Shown here: in pieces, positions 7,523 to 16,878 of the stretch
How positions within the stretch are numbered: the stretch's first letter is position 1
Layout of the letters: each line of letters opens with the position of its first letter
NCBI GenBank assembly: GCA_942492375.1
Contig: CALOEL010000012.1
Location: 248,001-312,000 of the forward strand
Origin: JAHEAO01 sp942492375
GTDB lineage: Bacteria > Pseudomonadota > Alphaproteobacteria > Rhodobacterales > Rhodobacteraceae
DNA: 64,000 nt
Direction: 5' to 3'
Position numbers and translations under genes: made by a program
The notes under the pieces: generated by a model
Told to the model about the DNA's origin: nothing
Seen by the model: only the letters and a program-made list of their open reading frames with translations
Database searches by the model: none

Positions 7523-8080
7523 ATGGCAGACGATATCGACCTCGACGACCTGCAGCGCCGTATGGACGGCGCAATGGCGTCTCTGAAGCATGAATTCGGA
7601 ACCCTGCGCACCGGCCGGGCCTCTGCCTCGATGCTCGACCCGGTGATGGTGGATGCCTACGGCAGTCCGACACCAATCAACCAGGTGGGTACCGTGAACG
7701 TGCCCGAACCCCGGATGGTCACCATCAACGTCTGGGACAAGCAGATGGTCGGCAAGGTCGAGAAAGCGATCCGCGAAAGCGGGCTGGGGATCAACCCGCA
7801 GCTCAACGGCACGATCATCATGCTGCCGATTCCCGAGCTAAATGAGGAACGCCGCCGCGATTTGACCAAAGTTGCCGCGCAATATGCCGAAAGCGCCCGA
7901 GTCGCGGTGCGCAACGTCAGGCGCGATGGCATGGATCAGATCAAGAAGGCCAAGGCCGAGGGCATGTCCGAGGACGACCAGAAGTTCTGGTCGGACGAGG
8001 TGCAGGCGCTAACTGACAAGACCATAGCCGCGGTAGATGCGGCGCTGGAGGCGAAGCAGGCGGAAATCATGCAGGTCTGA
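7523..8080 (+). CDS. frr: Ribosome recycling factor
   Basis: Splits post-termination ribosomes together with EF-G. 185 residues, the standard length, with the characteristic FGTLRTGRASASMLDPVMVDAYG segment near the N-terminus (split here only as FGTLRTGRAS and LDPVMVDAYG), the central PIPELNEERRRDL and the basic helix VRNVRRDGMDQIKKAK. It is 53 bases after pyrH and 33 before uppS, so it is part of the same transcription unit. Confidence 0.97.
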   Translation: MADDIDLDDLQRRMDGAMASLKHEFGTLRTGRASASMLDPVMVDAYGSPTPINQVGTVNVPEPRMVTINVWDKQMVGKVEKAIRESGLGINPQLNGTIIMLPIPELNEERRRDLTKVAAQYAESARVAVRNVRRDGMDQIKKAKAEGMSEDDQKFWSDEVQALTDKTIAAVDAALEAKQAEIMQV

Positions 8081-8113
8081 ACGACCGGCGGTTCTGCCAG
8101 AGAGGTGAGACGA

Positions 8114-8833
8114 GTGAAGGATTTACGTCCAAACGGACCGCATCACGTCGCGATCATCATGGATGGGAATGGCCGGTGGGCGCAGGCCCAGGGCAAGCCA
8201 AGGCTGTTCGGGCATCAGGCCGGCGCGCACCGGGTGCGGGAAATCGTGGCGGCCTGTCCGGCGCTTGGGGTCAAATATCTGACGATCTTCGCTTTCTCGA
8301 CGGAAAACTGGAAGCGCACACAGGCCGAGGTCTCTGGCCTGATGACGCTGTTCCGCCGCTACATCACGAAAGAGGCGCGCACTCTGCGCGAGAACGGCAT
8401 CAGGGTGCGGTTCATCGGTGACCGGATCAAGCTTGACGACAAGCTGGTTCAGCTGATGGACGAGCTGGAATTGATGACGGCGGACAACGATCTGGTGCAT
8501 CTGACCGTGGCGCTGAACTATGGCGGCCGGGACGAGGTGGCGCGGGCGACGAAGCGGCTGGCGCGGGATGTGCAGGCAGGTAAGCTGGACCCGGAGGCGG
8601 TGAATTCAGAGACTCTGGCGCGCTATCTCGACACATATGTGCTGCCCGATCCTGATCTGGTGATCCGCACGTCCGGCGAGGCCCGGATATCGAACTTCCT
8701 GCTCTGGCAGTCGGCCTATGCGGAATACGAATTCGTCGACACGCTCTGGCCCGATTTCACGGACCGGATCTTCGCCGGGATCATCGGCAATTATGGCAAG
8801 CGGGAACGTCGCTTCGGTGCCGTTACTGGATGA
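8114..8833 (+). CDS. uppS: Undecaprenyl diphosphate synthase (isoprenyl transferase)
   Basis: Cis-prenyltransferase making the C55 carrier for peptidoglycan and other envelope polymers. The signature HVAIIMDGNGRWAQ with the catalytic Asp is near the N-terminus, FAFSTENWKR follows, and the C-terminal RTSGEARISNFLLWQSAYAE is diagnostic. AGAGG at 8101-8105 is 8 bases from the GTG at 8114, so I prefer this start (239 residues). An earlier GTG at 8105 overlaps that ribosome site. The stop overlaps the cdsA start by four bases. Confidence 0.95.
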   Translation: MKDLRPNGPHHVAIIMDGNGRWAQAQGKPRLFGHQAGAHRVREIVAACPALGVKYLTIFAFSTENWKRTQAEVSGLMTLFRRYITKEARTLRENGIRVRFIGDRIKLDDKLVQLMDELELMTADNDLVHLTVALNYGGRDEVARATKRLARDVQAGKLDPEAVNSETLARYLDTYVLPDPDLVIRTSGEARISNFLLWQSAYAEYEFVDTLWPDFTDRIFAGIIGNYGKRERRFGAVTG

Positions 8834-9618
8834 CGGAACTGCCGCGGAAGTGGGATGATCTGGGCCCGCGTGCGCTGAGTGCCGCGGCGATGATATTGGT
8901 CGGACTTGTCACGATCTGGCTCGGCGGCGTCTGGTTCGGGCTGGTCGTCGCCCTGGCGGGCGCCGTGATGATCTGGGAGCTGGCGCGGATGCTGGGGCCG
9001 GAATGGCCCGAGGCCCCGGCGATCCTGGGCGTGCTGACTTTCCTGGTCTTCCCGCTCGCCTGGTTCAGCGCCTATCCGGCCTTGGCAATTCTGGCGGCGC
9101 TGGCGTCGTTCGGCGTCATCTGGATCCGCCATGCCCGGCTGATCTTCCTGGGCTACGGAGCGGCGATCATGCTGGCCTGTTTCGCAATCCTCTGGTTCCG
9201 CGGCATCGGTATGGTCTGGGTGTTCTGGCTGGTCTGTGTCGTCGTGGCCAGCGATACGGCCGGCTATTTCGCCGGCAAGCGGTTCGGCGGACCGAAGTTC
9301 TGGCCCCGCGTGAGCCCGAAGAAGACCTGGTCGGGTACCGTGGCGGGTTGGATCGGCGCCGCGGCGATGGGCGTCCTGTTCCTGCCCCTGACGGGGGCGG
9401 GCTGGTCGCTGGTGCTGGTCAGCGCGCTGGCCGGGTTCGCCGCGCAGATCGGCGACATCGCGGAAAGCGCAATCAAGCGGCGCTGCGGGATCAAGGATGC
9501 GTCCAACATCCTGCCGGGGCACGGTGGGGTCATGGATCGCTTCGACGGGATGGTCGGCGCGATCCTGATCGCGCTTCTCTTCTTCGCGCTGGGATGGCTG
9601 ACATTTCCGGTGACATGA
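8830..9618 (+). CDS. cdsA: Phosphatidate cytidylyltransferase
   Basis: Integral membrane enzyme forming CDP-diacylglycerol from phosphatidate and CTP, the branch point for phospholipids. 262 residues with about seven hydrophobic segments and the CDP-diglyceride synthetase signature near the end: IKDASNILPGHGGVMDRFDG. ATGA overlap with uppS upstream and four-base overlap with dxr downstream show translational coupling. Confidence 0.95.
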   Translation: MTELPRKWDDLGPRALSAAAMILVGLVTIWLGGVWFGLVVALAGAVMIWELARMLGPEWPEAPAILGVLTFLVFPLAWFSAYPALAILAALASFGVIWIRHARLIFLGYGAAIMLACFAILWFRGIGMVWVFWLVCVVVASDTAGYFAGKRFGGPKFWPRVSPKKTWSGTVAGWIGAAAMGVLFLPLTGAGWSLVLVSALAGFAAQIGDIAESAIKRRCGIKDASNILPGHGGVMDRFDGMVGAILIALLFFALGWLTFPVT

Positions 9619-10799
9619 CCCCCCGCCGTGTCTCCATATTCGGCGCGACCGGGTCCATCGGGCAGAACACGCTCGACCTGATCCGGCGCGATCCCGACCG
9701 CTTCAAGGTGGTCGCGCTGACCGGCGGGCGGAATGTCGAGCAACTGGCGCGCGACGCCCGCGCATTCGCGGCGGATGTGGCCGTGACCGCATTCGAGGAC
9801 CGGCTCGGGCCTCTGCAGCAGGCCCTGGCGGGGTCGGGTGTGGAGGCGGCGGCGGGATCGGAGGCGCTGATCGAGGCGGCGGAGCGACCGGCGAACTGGA
9901 TCATGTCGGCAATCGTCGGCGCGGCGGGGCTGGCACCCGGACTGCGAGCGTTGAAGCAGGGGACAACCTTGGCGCTGGCCAACAAGGAGTCGCTTGTCAC
10001 GGCGGGACGGTTGCTGATGGCGACGGCGACCGATCACGGCGCCACGGTCCTGCCGGTGGACAGCGAGCATTCGGCCGTGTTCCAGGCACTGACCGGGGAA
10101 GACGTGGCCGCGGTAGAACGGGTCATCATCACCGCCTCGGGCGGACCATTCCGAGACTGGCCCTTCGCCCGGATGGCCGGGGCAACTCTGGAACAGGCCT
10201 TGAACCATCCCAACTGGGCGATGGGGCAGCGGATCACGGTCGACAGTGCAAGCTTGTTCAACAAGGCGCTGGAAATCATCGAAACCAAAGAGTTTTTCGG
10301 TCTGAAGCCGGATCAGGTAGAAGTGCTGGTACATCCTGAAAGCCTGATCCACGCGCTCGTGGGGTTCCGCGACGGCGCGTTGATGGCGCATATCGGGCCC
10401 GCCGACATGCGCCATGCCATCGGCTTTGCGCTGAACTGGCCCGAAAGGCGCGATCTGCCAGTCGAGCGGCTGGATCTGGCGCGGATCGGACAACTGCGGT
10501 TCGAGGCCCCCGACCAGAAGCGGTTCCCGGCGCTGCGGCTGGCCCGCGAGGTCATGCAGATGGGCGGGCTGGCCGGCGCGGCATTCAACGCCGCCAAGGA
10601 ACGGGCGCTCGATGGTTTCATCGCGGGCGAGATCGGATTCACCGACATGGCGCAGGTCGTCGAGGTCGTGTTGACGCAGATATCATCGGGACCCGGCCTC
10701 ATTGATGCCGCGATCACCCTTGATAACGTCGCCGCAATGGACCATCTGGCGAGGATACGCGCCGGCGAGGCGATCGAGACGCTGAAAACAAGGGCCTGA
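9615..10799 (+). CDS. dxr: 1-deoxy-D-xylulose 5-phosphate reductoisomerase
   Basis: NADPH-dependent second step of the MEP isoprenoid pathway, which feeds uppS and miaA substrates. 394 residues, usual size. The NADPH-binding GATGSIG is at residues 10-16, LANKESLVTAG marks the central binding segment, and the metal and substrate region includes PVDSEHSA and SASLFNKALE. The ATG overlaps the cdsA stop by four bases. Confidence 0.97.
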   Translation: MTPRRVSIFGATGSIGQNTLDLIRRDPDRFKVVALTGGRNVEQLARDARAFAADVAVTAFEDRLGPLQQALAGSGVEAAAGSEALIEAAERPANWIMSAIVGAAGLAPGLRALKQGTTLALANKESLVTAGRLLMATATDHGATVLPVDSEHSAVFQALTGEDVAAVERVIITASGGPFRDWPFARMAGATLEQALNHPNWAMGQRITVDSASLFNKALEIIETKEFFGLKPDQVEVLVHPESLIHALVGFRDGALMAHIGPADMRHAIGFALNWPERRDLPVERLDLARIGQLRFEAPDQKRFPALRLAREVMQMGGLAGAAFNAAKERALDGFIAGEIGFTDMAQVVEVVLTQISSGPGLIDAAITLDNVAAMDHLARIRAGEAIETLKTRA

Positions 10800-10802
10800 C
10801 CA

Positions 10803-12137
10803 TTGGATACCATCGGACTGATCCCGTCCTTCGGCGGATTCATCTACACTCTTGCCGCCTTCGTGGTGGCACTGCTGATCATCGTGGCGATCCACGAATT
10901 CGGCCATTACATCGTGGGCCGCTGGTCAGGCATTCATGCCGAGGTCTTCTCGCTCGGTTTCGGGCCGGTGATCTGGTCGCGGGTCGACAAGCACGGCACC
11001 CGCTGGCAGATCGCCGCGCTGCCACTTGGTGGCTTCGTCAAGTTCCTCGGGGATTCGAACGCCGCCAGCGGCAAGGACGAAGGCGCGCTGCATGCGATGG
11101 CCGAGGCCGAGCGGCGCCGTTCGATGCATGGCGCCCCACTATGGGCCCGTGCGGCCACGGTTGCGGCGGGACCGGCCTTCAACTTCATCCTGTCGATCCT
11201 GGTTTTCGCCGCGATAATCGGCTGGCGGGGACAGGCCTCTGATCCCTTGACGATCGCCGAACTGCGGCCGGTTCCCGTAGAGCAGGGGTTGCAGGTGGGC
11301 GACGAAATCCTGTCGATCGCCGGGGCCGAAACGCCGAAACTGGAAGAGTTCGACGGGTTCATCGAGAAACTGCCCGCAGAACCGGTGCTGGATTACACCG
11401 TCGCCCGCGGCGGAGACGTGCTGACCGTTCCCGGTCCGCATCCCTATCCGCCGCTGATTTCCGCGCTGACGCCGGGATCGGCGGCGATGGATATAGATCT
11501 GAAGGTGGGCGACGTGATCCAGTCGGTCGACAGTACACCGGTCGCGACCTTCGAGGAACTGCGGGACATCGTGGGCGATTCCGATGGCAAGCCGCTGCTT
11601 TTGAATGTGTGGCGGAATGGGGAGGTTCTTGACTTCACCCTTGCGCCGCGCCGCATGGACCTGCCCGATCCGGATGGCGGATTTGAAACGCGATGGTTGA
11701 TCGGCATCTCGGGCGGGATGGTCTTTGTCCCCGCCACCGAGTCGCCGGGCATCCTGTCCTCGATTGGTTATGGCGCGGAACAGACCTGGTTCATCATGAA
11801 AAGTTCGGTTTCCGGGCTCACCCATGTGATTTCGGGCGCGATCTCTTCCTGCAACATCCGCGGGCCAATCGGAATCGCACAGACCTCGGGCGAGATTGCG
11901 AGCCAGGGGCTGATGAGCTTTATCTGGTTCATCGCCGTGCTGTCGACGGCGGTGGGGCTTCTGAACCTCTTCCCGGTCCCGGTGCTGGACGGTGGACATC
12001 TTGTGTTTCACGCCTATGAAGCGGTGGCCGGCAAACCGCCCAGCGACGGCGCATTGCGGGTTTTGATGGCTATCGGGTTCTCCCTGCTCATCGCGCTGAT
12101 GGGATTCGCGCTGATGAACGATCTGACCTGCCCGTGA
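10803..12137 (+). CDS. rseP: Site-2 zinc metalloprotease RseP
   Basis: Intramembrane protease that cleaves anti-sigma factors or signal-peptide remnants. 444 residues. The zinc motif HEFGH is at 31-35 in the first helix, a PDZ region spans roughly 130-300 with two PDZ-like stretches (LQVGDEILSIAG and LKVGDVIQSVDS), and the second catalytic motif is NLFPVPVLDGGHL near residue 385. The start is a TTG three bases after the dxr stop. Its place before bamA matches many proteobacteria, although a Hint-domain gene is inserted here. Confidence 0.95.
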   Translation: MDTIGLIPSFGGFIYTLAAFVVALLIIVAIHEFGHYIVGRWSGIHAEVFSLGFGPVIWSRVDKHGTRWQIAALPLGGFVKFLGDSNAASGKDEGALHAMAEAERRRSMHGAPLWARAATVAAGPAFNFILSILVFAAIIGWRGQASDPLTIAELRPVPVEQGLQVGDEILSIAGAETPKLEEFDGFIEKLPAEPVLDYTVARGGDVLTVPGPHPYPPLISALTPGSAAMDIDLKVGDVIQSVDSTPVATFEELRDIVGDSDGKPLLLNVWRNGEVLDFTLAPRRMDLPDPDGGFETRWLIGISGGMVFVPATESPGILSSIGYGAEQTWFIMKSSVSGLTHVISGAISSCNIRGPIGIAQTSGEIASQGLMSFIWFIAVLSTAVGLLNLFPVPVLDGGHLVFHAYEAVAGKPPSDGALRVLMAIGFSLLIALMGFALMNDLTCP

Positions 12138-12480
12138 ATCGGCCTATCGCGTCTCAAAGGTCGGAAACAGTCTGTTCCCGACGGCTGATGCGGTGATTGA
12201 GGCGGAACGGCCTCATTTTCCGACGCATTGCGACCGGTTGAAAACCCCCGGATGGCGAAACAATACCCGTCTCGTCGATGCCGGGTCCATGTATTCTCGG
12301 CGTCACAGGGCTGCATTGTCGCCTATCCGGAAATCTCGTGCGTACGGCTCTCCGGGCGGGGGCGAAATTCGAGCTTGAAACGGGGCAAGAGGCGGGCGGG
12401 CCGGACATAATGCTGCCCGATCCCGGCAGGATACCCGAAGAACGGGATGGGAGGCAGAGCAGGCACGAAGGACAGGACGA
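12138..12480. other. 343-base gap after rseP; weak terminator only
   Basis: No convincing coding sequence. A 6-base stem TGAGGC/GCCTCA at 12198-12215 followed by TTTTCC could end the rseP transcript. GC content stays high across the rest. A ribosome site AAGGACAGGA precedes the Hint-protein start at 12481. Confidence 0.5.
12198..12220 (+). terminator. Weak hairpin after rseP
   Basis: TGAGGC/GCCTCA stem with a 6-base loop followed by TTTTCC. Short stem, so it may only reduce read-through. Confidence 0.35.
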
Positions 12481-13014
12481 ATGAGCGTAAGTGAGAGCGA
12501 AAAGCCGATCGGCGCAGAGGCAATGCGGTGGTTGGCGCGCAGGCTTCAGGGCGCGGGTGCCGGCCACATCCAGGCGGGCGGCGCGGGCGCCGCATTGAAG
12601 GGCCTTGGACCGGATACGCGGGTGATGACCTCTTTAGGGAAAATGCCGGCGGTCGCGCTGCGCCGGCGCGATCTGCTTCGAACCCGTGACGGCGGGTTCC
12701 GGGCGATCGAATGGATCGACCGGATCAAGCTGGACGCCGATTACCTGGAACGTCACCCCGACGCGCAGCCGGTGGTGATCCGCGCGGGATCGCTGGGACC
12801 GCAACTGCCCGCGGCCGATCTGGTTCTCGCGCCGCGCCAGAGGCTGAGCGAAGCGCAGTCCTTCACCGGCCACGGATCCGGCCGCGCGATGGCGGCGATC
12901 GGCTACCCGACCGCCGCGCATCGGCGCGAAGCATCCATCACCTATACCGTGTTTCACTGTGGAAGCCCTGCCAGCGTCCTGTCCGAAGGCGTCTGGCTGG
13001 ATGTCGGCCCCTGA
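12481..13014 (+). CDS. Hint-domain-like protein lacking the usual first cysteine
   Basis: 177 residues. From about residue 40 the pattern GPDTRVMTSLGKMPAVALRR, then DLLRTRDGGFRAIEWI, then VVIRAGSLGPQLPAADLVLAPRQRL follows the Hint (Hedgehog/intein-like) domain common in Rhodobacteraceae proteins. Such domains normally begin with a Cys at the cleavage site; here the equivalent position has no Cys (GLGPDT), and the only Cys is near the C-terminus (VFHCG). Autoprocessing is therefore unlikely. It sits between rseP and bamA on the same strand with a good ribosome site. Its function is unknown. Confidence 0.7.
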   Translation: MSVSESEKPIGAEAMRWLARRLQGAGAGHIQAGGAGAALKGLGPDTRVMTSLGKMPAVALRRRDLLRTRDGGFRAIEWIDRIKLDADYLERHPDAQPVVIRAGSLGPQLPAADLVLAPRQRLSEAQSFTGHGSGRAMAAIGYPTAAHRREASITYTVFHCGSPASVLSEGVWLDVGP

Positions 13015-13158
13015 AAAGCAACCATCCCTCGTCCCCGCCCGGCCGGGGCGGGGCATTGCGGTTCCGGCCGGAAGAAGGGGAATCGGCTTCGGCGCCACAG
13101 TGCTGCCACATTCGGCGCCTAAATTGCGCCGTAACTCTGATGATTTGAGGGTGTAGAC

Positions 13159-13284
13159 ATGCAGACGATTACCACCGGATATCGCGGCCTGACTCTGCTG
13201 GTCGATCTGAACTGGGATCGGCTGCTTTATCTCGCCACGATCGCCGCGGCTCTAGGGGCGGGGGCCTTCATCGGCTCGCTCTGA
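13159..13284 (+). CDS. Small single-pass membrane protein, 41 residues
   Basis: Begins MQTITTGYRGLTLLVDL and ends with a hydrophobic LYLATIAAALGAGAFIGSL, that is, one membrane helix at the C-terminus. GAGGG at 13147-13151 is 7 bases before the ATG. Located between the Hint protein and bamA on the same strand. I do not recognise a named family. The hydrophobic tail, ribosome site and position support a real gene. Confidence 0.55.
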   Translation: MQTITTGYRGLTLLVDLNWDRLLYLATIAAALGAGAFIGSL

Positions 13285-13415
13285 TCGTTTTACCTTTCAG
13301 CAAGCGACCTTGCGCGTCCGGCAGAAATACAAACCGGGCGCGTTTGCCATTTTGACAAGCCAGATCAATCCCGATACCTAACTGTCAAAGCTGGGTATAA
13401 TGTGGGACGGGGCAA

Positions 13416-15755
13416 ATGAGCAGTCAACGCGGCGTGGAAGCGGCCAGAGCTTCGGCAGTCTTAACTCTGATCTTTCGCGTCTCTTTCCTGCTGTTCCTTG
13501 CGATATGCGCAGGCGTTGTCCTGGCACCCCGGGCGGCGATGGCGCAAAGCTATCAGTTCAGCGCGGTCGAGGTCGAAGGCAACCAGCGAATCAACGACGC
13601 ATCGGTCGCGACCCTCGCAGGGATTTCCAGCGGCCAGGCGCTGAGCGCCGCAGATCTGAATGCGGCCTATCAGCGCGTGCTGGAAAGCGGCCTGTTCAGG
13701 ACCGTGGATTTCCAGCCCCAGGGCAATCGGCTGCTGATCCGGGTCGAGGAATGGCCGACGATCAACCAGATCTCCGTCGAGGGGAACCGGCGGATCGACG
13801 ACGATGCGGCGATGGAACTGATCCAGTCGCAGCCGCGCCGGGTGCTGAACCCGAGCCAGATCGAACAGGACGCCGCAGCGCTGACCGAAGCCTACCGGGC
13901 GCAGGGCCGGCAGGCGGCGACTGTCACCCCACGGCTGATCGAGCGGTCCGATAACCGCGTGGACGTGGTCTTCGAGGTGATCGAGGGCGGCGTCTCGGAA
14001 GTCGAGCGGCTGTCTTTCGTCGGCAACCAGGCGTTCACCGACCGGCGGCTGCGCCGGGTTCTGGGAACCAAGCAGGCAGGGCTTCTGCGCCGGATCATCC
14101 GCCGCGACACCTTCGTCGAGGACGCGGTCGAGATCGACAAGCAGATGCTGCGCGACTTCTACCAGGCGCGCGGCTATGTCGATTTCGAGATCCTGTCAGT
14201 ATCGTCGGAGTTCTCGCGCGAACGGAACGCCTTTTTCCTGACCTACACGCTGAAGGAAGGCCAGCAGTTCCGCTTTGGCAGGATCACCACCAGCAGCGAT
14301 CTGCCGGAGGTCGACGAGGCAGCTTATCTTGCGATGTCGAACATCCGACCCGGCATGACCTATTCGCCGATGCGGGTCGAAAACACCATTGCCCGGATGG
14401 AGAACCTTGCGGTCCGTCAGGGTCTGAACTTCGTCCGCGTCGATCCGCAGGTGACCCGCAATCCGCGCGATCTGACGCTGGACGTCAATTTCGCACTGGT
14501 GCGCGGCCCGAGGATCTTTGTCGAGCGAATCGACATCGAGGGCAATGCCACGACGCTCGACCGGGTGATCCGGCGGGAATTCAAGACGGTCGAGGGCGAC
14601 CCGTTCAACCCGCGCGAGATACGTGAAGCCGCCGAACGCATCCGGGCGCTCGGATTGTTCGACGAAGCCGAGGTCGAGGCTCGGCAGGGCTCGGCAGAGG
14701 ATCAGGTGATCGTCGATGTGAATGTCGACGAGGCGCTGACCGGGTCGCTGACCTTCGGCGCAAGCTATAGCCGGGAAAGCGGTGCGGGGCTGACCTTGGG
14801 CTTCAGCGAACGCAACTTCCTTGGACGTGGCCAGACGCTGGGAATCGAGCTTGATCTCGGCGCGCAGAGCGGCAATTCCGGCATCACGTTCCTCGAACCG
14901 CGCTTTCTTGGCCGCGACCTCGCCTTCCGGCTGCAGGCGTCCTATTCACGGACGGATTACGACTATACCGACTACAACACCGAATCTTCGATCATCAGCC
15001 CCTCGCTGGAATTCCCGATCAGCGAGAACGGCCGGCTCGGGTTTTCCTACGCGCTGACCCGGAAAGAGATTTTCGACGTGGACAGCGGCTCATCGTCGAT
15101 CCTGCAGGCCGAAGAGGCCGACGGCGCGCTGTTCGGCAATACGATCGGCTATAACTACAGCTACGACAACCGACGCAACGGACTGGATCCGGACACTGTG
15201 CTGTTCTTCCGGTTCAACCAGGATTTCACGGTGCTGGAGAACGAGTCGAGCTTCATTACGACCGAGGCCCGCGCGGTCGCCGAACGTTCGATCTTTTCCG
15301 ACGACGTGACGCTGCGTGCGACGCTTGAGGGCGGGGCGCTGGTCACGCAGGATGGCGACAGCCGGCTGACAGACCGGTTCTTCCTGAATTCCAGCCGGAT
15401 GCGCGGCTTCGCGCCCGCCGGTGTCGGACCTCGCGACCTGACCGTGCCGAATGAAGACGCGCTTGGCGGCAACTATTTCGCCGTGGCCCGTTTCGAGGCG
15501 GAATTCCCGCTTGGAACACCCGAGGAATACGGTCTGCGGGGCGGCGTATTTTACGACGTTGGCTCGGTCTGGGGGTTGGACAATACCGCCGGCGGTCTTG
15601 TCGACGACGATGCCTATCTGCGGTCCTCGGTCGGCATTTCGATCTTCTGGACGACGGTGATCGGTCCGCTCCGGTTCAATTTTGCCAAGGCCGTCACCAA
15701 GGAAGATTACGACGAGGAACAGTTCTTCGACCTGACGATCACGACCCAGTTCTGA
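13416..15755 (+). CDS. bamA: Outer membrane protein assembly factor BamA
   Basis: Central beta-barrel component of the BAM complex that inserts outer membrane proteins. 779 residues. A signal peptide ends at about residue 44 (PRAAMAQS). Five POTRA domains follow, starting at YQFSAVEVEGNQRINDASV; then the C-terminal barrel from about residue 430, with the SSRMRGFAPAGVGPRD loop containing the conserved RGF motif and a terminal Phe (TITTQF) as expected for an outer membrane signal. GGGACGGGG precedes the ATG. One base separates its stop from the skp start. Confidence 0.97.
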   Translation: MSSQRGVEAARASAVLTLIFRVSFLLFLAICAGVVLAPRAAMAQSYQFSAVEVEGNQRINDASVATLAGISSGQALSAADLNAAYQRVLESGLFRTVDFQPQGNRLLIRVEEWPTINQISVEGNRRIDDDAAMELIQSQPRRVLNPSQIEQDAAALTEAYRAQGRQAATVTPRLIERSDNRVDVVFEVIEGGVSEVERLSFVGNQAFTDRRLRRVLGTKQAGLLRRIIRRDTFVEDAVEIDKQMLRDFYQARGYVDFEILSVSSEFSRERNAFFLTYTLKEGQQFRFGRITTSSDLPEVDEAAYLAMSNIRPGMTYSPMRVENTIARMENLAVRQGLNFVRVDPQVTRNPRDLTLDVNFALVRGPRIFVERIDIEGNATTLDRVIRREFKTVEGDPFNPREIREAAERIRALGLFDEAEVEARQGSAEDQVIVDVNVDEALTGSLTFGASYSRESGAGLTLGFSERNFLGRGQTLGIELDLGAQSGNSGITFLEPRFLGRDLAFRLQASYSRTDYDYTDYNTESSIISPSLEFPISENGRLGFSYALTRKEIFDVDSGSSSILQAEEADGALFGNTIGYNYSYDNRRNGLDPDTVLFFRFNQDFTVLENESSFITTEARAVAERSIFSDDVTLRATLEGGALVTQDGDSRLTDRFFLNSSRMRGFAPAGVGPRDLTVPNEDALGGNYFAVARFEAEFPLGTPEEYGLRGGVFYDVGSVWGLDNTAGGLVDDDAYLRSSVGISIFWTTVIGPLRFNFAKAVTKEDYDEEQFFDLTITTQF

Positions 15756-15756
15756 G

Positions 15757-16347
15757 ATGCGAGCACTTGCGCTTCTGGCGACCGTCTGGATCGGCATCCT
15801 GGCCGGGCTGGGGGCGGTCGCGCAGGAGGCGGGCGTCGCTCCGTCGCCGATCCTGACGCTCGACAGCGAGCGCGTGTTCGGCACCAGCGCGATCGGCCGC
15901 AAGATTACGTCCGAGCTTGAAGCCGATTTTGAGGCGCTGGTGGCTGAGAACCGCCAGATCGAGGCCGATCTGACTGCCGAGGAACAGGCGCTGACGACGA
16001 AGCGCGCGGATCTGCCGGCCGAGGAATTCCGCGCGCTGGCCGATGCGTTCGACGAGAAGGTCCAGCGCATCCGGACCGAGCAGGACGCCAAGCAGCGCGA
16101 ATTGCAGCAGCGCCGCGAAGAGGAACGTCAATTGTTCGTCGACCAGATCGCGCCGATCCTGGCGGATATCGGCCGCGAACGCGGTGCGATCGTGATCCTC
16201 GAACGGCGCAATGTCGTGCTCTCGGCCGAAAGCGCCGATATCACCGAGGAGGTGATCGCGCGGATCAACGCCCGTCTGGGTACTGGCGAGGAGCCCGGCG
16301 AACCCGGCGTGGCCGAGGAACCCGAGCCAGAGCCCGCCCCGCAGTAG
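15757..16347 (+). CDS. skp: OmpH/Skp-family periplasmic chaperone
   Basis: Holds unfolded outer membrane proteins in the periplasm for BamA. 196 residues: a signal peptide (VWIGILAGLGAVAQEA), a beta strand region ILTLDSERVFGTSAIG, then a long charged coiled coil (about 55-145, rich in E, Q, R), and an acidic Pro/Glu tail EEPGEPGVAEEPEPEPAPQ that is longer than in E. coli Skp. It starts one base after bamA ends. The lpxD gene often found next is absent. Confidence 0.92.
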   Translation: MRALALLATVWIGILAGLGAVAQEAGVAPSPILTLDSERVFGTSAIGRKITSELEADFEALVAENRQIEADLTAEEQALTTKRADLPAEEFRALADAFDEKVQRIRTEQDAKQRELQQRREEERQLFVDQIAPILADIGRERGAIVILERRNVVLSAESADITEEVIARINARLGTGEEPGEPGVAEEPEPEPAPQ

Positions 16348-16414
16348 CGGGCAGCGCGCTTGTGCGGCTGTGGGTGAATTGCTACCACGGCTGAAAGCCA
16401 TGAGGGGAGCGACG

Positions 16415-16873
16415 ATGACCAGCAGCGAGACCAGCGCCGATATCGACCTGATCCAGCGGATCATCCCGCATCGCTATCCCTTCCTTCTGGTAGATAAGGT
16501 CGTGGACATCGTCGATGGCAAGACCGCGACCGGGATCAAGAACGTGACCTTCAACGAACCGCATTTCCAGGGTCATTTCCCCGGAGCCCCGATCATGCCG
16601 GGTGTCACGATCATCGAGGCGATGGCACAGACTTCGGCGGTGATGGTGGGGGTATCGCTGGGTTTGGCGGACAAGAAGTTCCTTGTCTATTTCATGGCGA
16701 TCGACAACTGCAAGTTCCGTCGCAAGGTCGTGCCGGGCGACGTTCTGAAGCTGCATGTCGAAACCAAGCGCGGCGGCGGCAAGATCTGGAAGTTTTCGGG
16801 CCGCGCGGAAGTGGACGGTGAACTGGCTGCCGAAGCCGAATTCACCGCCATGATGGATCTGCCGAAGGATTGA
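16415..16873 (+). CDS. fabZ: 3-hydroxyacyl-[acyl-carrier-protein] dehydratase FabZ
   Basis: Dehydrates 3-hydroxyacyl-ACP in fatty acid elongation and competes with lipid A synthesis for the same substrate. 152 residues, hot-dog fold, with IIPHRYPFLLVDKV near the N-terminus and the active-site segment NEPHFQGHFPGAPIMPGV. GAGGGGAGC is placed before the ATG at 16415. A longer reading from 16370 lacks such a site. It precedes lpxA by a few bases. Confidence 0.96.
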   Translation: MTSSETSADIDLIQRIIPHRYPFLLVDKVVDIVDGKTATGIKNVTFNEPHFQGHFPGAPIMPGVTIIEAMAQTSAVMVGVSLGLADKKFLVYFMAIDNCKFRRKVVPGDVLKLHVETKRGGGKIWKFSGRAEVDGELAAEAEFTAMMDLPKD

Positions 16874-16878
16874 CGGAA

